Of a stretch of 7,142 nt of DNA, positions 6,122-7,142 are shown in pieces (position 1 is the stretch's first letter; each line of letters opens with the position of its first letter). The position numbers and the translations under genes are program-made. The DNA lies in assembly GCA_964650405.1 (NCBI GenBank), contig CAZYTO010000285.1, forward strand, positions 1-7,142, given 5' to 3'. The DNA is from CAZYTO01 sp964650405. GTDB taxonomy: Bacteria; Acidobacteriota; Thermoanaerobaculia; Gp7-AA8. The notes under the pieces are model-generated. The model saw only the letters and a list, made by a program, of their open reading frames with translations, had not been told where the DNA came from and did no database searches.

Positions 6122-6145
6122 CATCCTTCATCCTTCGCCCTTCGT
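6111..6145. repeat. Five tandem heptamers CCTTCRY abutting the pckA stop codon
   Basis: Five 7-base units follow one another without a gap: CCTTCGC, CCTTCAT, CCTTCAT, CCTTCGC, CCTTCGT. The next three bases are the complement of the pckA TAG. As a result TCCTTCGCCCTT occurs twice, at 6110-6121 and 6131-6142, exactly three units apart. Confidence 0.85.
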
Positions 6146-7142
6146 CTAGATCGCGTTCACGATCTCGTCCGCCAGGCCCTTCCACTTGCGCAGGTAAGCC
6201 CGGCGGTCGTCGTTGTACTTCGCCACCAGGCCGTTGTACTCGTCGAGCCTCCCCTGCCGCTCGTACATCTTCTTCGGCTGGAGGTAATCGGCATCGTCCA
6301 TGTCCGGGACGTGCGTAGCCACGAGGTAGCCGAAGTCGGCGTCCTTCTCCCACTGGATGGTCCCCTCGGCGATGGCCTTCACGACGGCCGAGGAGTGCTG
6401 GATCTTCACCTTCTTCGAGCGCTCGTCCCTGTCGTCTCCTGCGGCGTCGCCGCCGATGCGGCCCGTGTTGAGCAGGTAGACCTCCATGGGGCTGTCGCGC
6501 ATCAGCTCGAGCATACGGTTGCCCTGGTAGGCGTGCAGCAGGGGGAAGAACGGATTCGTGCCGGGCACACGGAGCGACTTGCCCGCCTCGGCGGCGCCGC
6601 CGGCCGACGTGCCCTTGGTCTCGCCGAGCATGAAATAGGCGGCAGCCAGCGGCCCTTCCAGCTTGGCCACGGCCGGGATGATGTTCTCGTTCCGGTTGAG
6701 GATGAGCAGGAAGTCGACCTTCTTCACCTCGCGGGCGTCCAGCGCACCGGCGATGTCCTCCATGCGGATCACGGCCCGGCCGTTCGGCGTGTACGACGTG
6801 TCGAAGTAGTCGATTTTCGCGGCGTCGTCCTGGGAGACGTTCTCCAGGTAGGCGTGCTCGCTGGCGCAGGCGTGGAAGATCGTCGGCTCGTCCTTCGGGT
6901 TCAGGCCGAACGTCTTGGCGAAGCAGCCATTCTCGGTCGCATAGACCTTGCCGCCCGGCATCAGCGCGCAGAAGTCGTCCTGCACCGGCGAGGAGTTGTT
7001 CTGCTTGGTGAACGTCGTCGTCGTCTTGCCCGTGCCGGAGAGGCCCACGATGAGGCCCACGCGGTTCCTGCCGGCCACCGGAATGACCTTGCAGCCGGCG
7101 TGCATCGCCAGCCCGCCGCGGTCGTAGACGATCTTGTTCCAC
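6146..7142 (-). CDS. pckA: Phosphoenolpyruvate carboxykinase (ATP), 3' part
   Basis: The last 331 residues are present; the start lies beyond the right edge, with roughly 200 residues missing by comparison with the usual 520-540. The enzyme converts oxaloacetate and ATP to PEP, CO2 and ADP in the cytosol, the entry step of gluconeogenesis. Seen in the fragment: MHAGCK with a metal-ligand-type H14; the P-loop GLSGTGKTT (33-41; K39 and T40 bind ATP), which marks the ATP type rather than the GTP type; the kinase-2-like D55-D56; and ENGCFAKT (70-77). It is divergent. The GTERG motif of the E. coli enzyme, whose arginine contacts substrate, is not found; the corresponding region reads GETKGTSAGG (173-182) and then SLRVPGTNPFF. 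I take this as a distinct subfamily rather than a damaged gene, since the frame is intact and the other motifs are kept. A terminator-like hairpin follows the stop codon. Confidence 0.93.
   Translation of the reverse strand, partial: WNKIVYDRGGLAMHAGCKVIPVAGRNRVGLIVGLSGTGKTTTTFTKQNNSSPVQDDFCALMPGGKVYATENGCFAKTFGLNPKDEPTIFHACASEHAYLENVSQDDAAKIDYFDTSYTPNGRAVIRMEDIAGALDAREVKKVDFLLILNRNENIIPAVAKLEGPLAAAYFMLGETKGTSAGGAAEAGKSLRVPGTNPFFPLLHAYQGNRMLELMRDSPMEVYLLNTGRIGGDAAGDDRDERSKKVKIQHSSAVVKAIAEGTIQWEKDADFGYLVATHVPDMDDADYLQPKKMYERQGRLDEYNGLVAKYNDDRRAYLRKWKGLADEIVNAI

Noticed and set aside
6111..6145. Heptamer array as a CRISPR or VNTR in coding sequence
   Set aside because: Units are 7 bases without spacers and lie outside the reading frame, directly after the stop codon.

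Overview
The window comes from a GC-rich Gram-negative bacterium. The Gram-negative call rests on a lipopolysaccharide-export permease of the LptF/LptG family and a secreted protein with a clear signal peptide. The tandem LptF-LptG fusion, the divergent ATP-type PEP carboxykinase and a glycosyltransferase tail of a kind I associate with Acidobacteriota-like genomes suggest that phylum or a relative, but only tentatively.

Layout. Positions 1-248 are a GC-rich, hairpin-prone leader with no convincing gene. At 249-2437 (+) two overlapping genes form a small amino-acid operon: a PLP-dependent trans-sulfuration enzyme (cystathionine synthase/lyase group) followed by a short homoserine dehydrogenase without an ACT domain. 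Homoserine dehydrogenase makes homoserine, and the PLP enzyme probably acts on an acyl-homoserine or cystathionine derived from it, so the pair points to methionine/cysteine metabolism. After a 108-base gap, 2546-5005 (+) encodes one 819-residue protein containing an LptF half and an LptG half.

The fused permease converges on a small secreted-protein gene (5086-5622, -). The 80 bases between their stop codons are almost entirely one hairpin built from 7-base repeats. From 5623 to 6145 there is no intact gene. That stretch holds dyads upstream of the secreted gene, two copies of a 46-base direct repeat, an open tail that looks like the last part of a membrane glycosyltransferase, and a second, different heptamer-repeat hairpin. 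The 3' part of an ATP-type phosphoenolpyruvate carboxykinase gene (6146-7142, -) runs off the right edge.

The most unusual features are non-coding. Two unrelated heptamer arrays both abut the TAG stop codon of a minus-strand gene, each time inside TCTAGA, and each forms a terminator-like hairpin. A shared element (ATTAAC, 2-4 bases, AATCTATC, 3-4 bases, CTT) lies at similar distances upstream of lptFG and of the secreted gene. No phage, insertion sequence, CRISPR array, tRNA or rRNA was seen.
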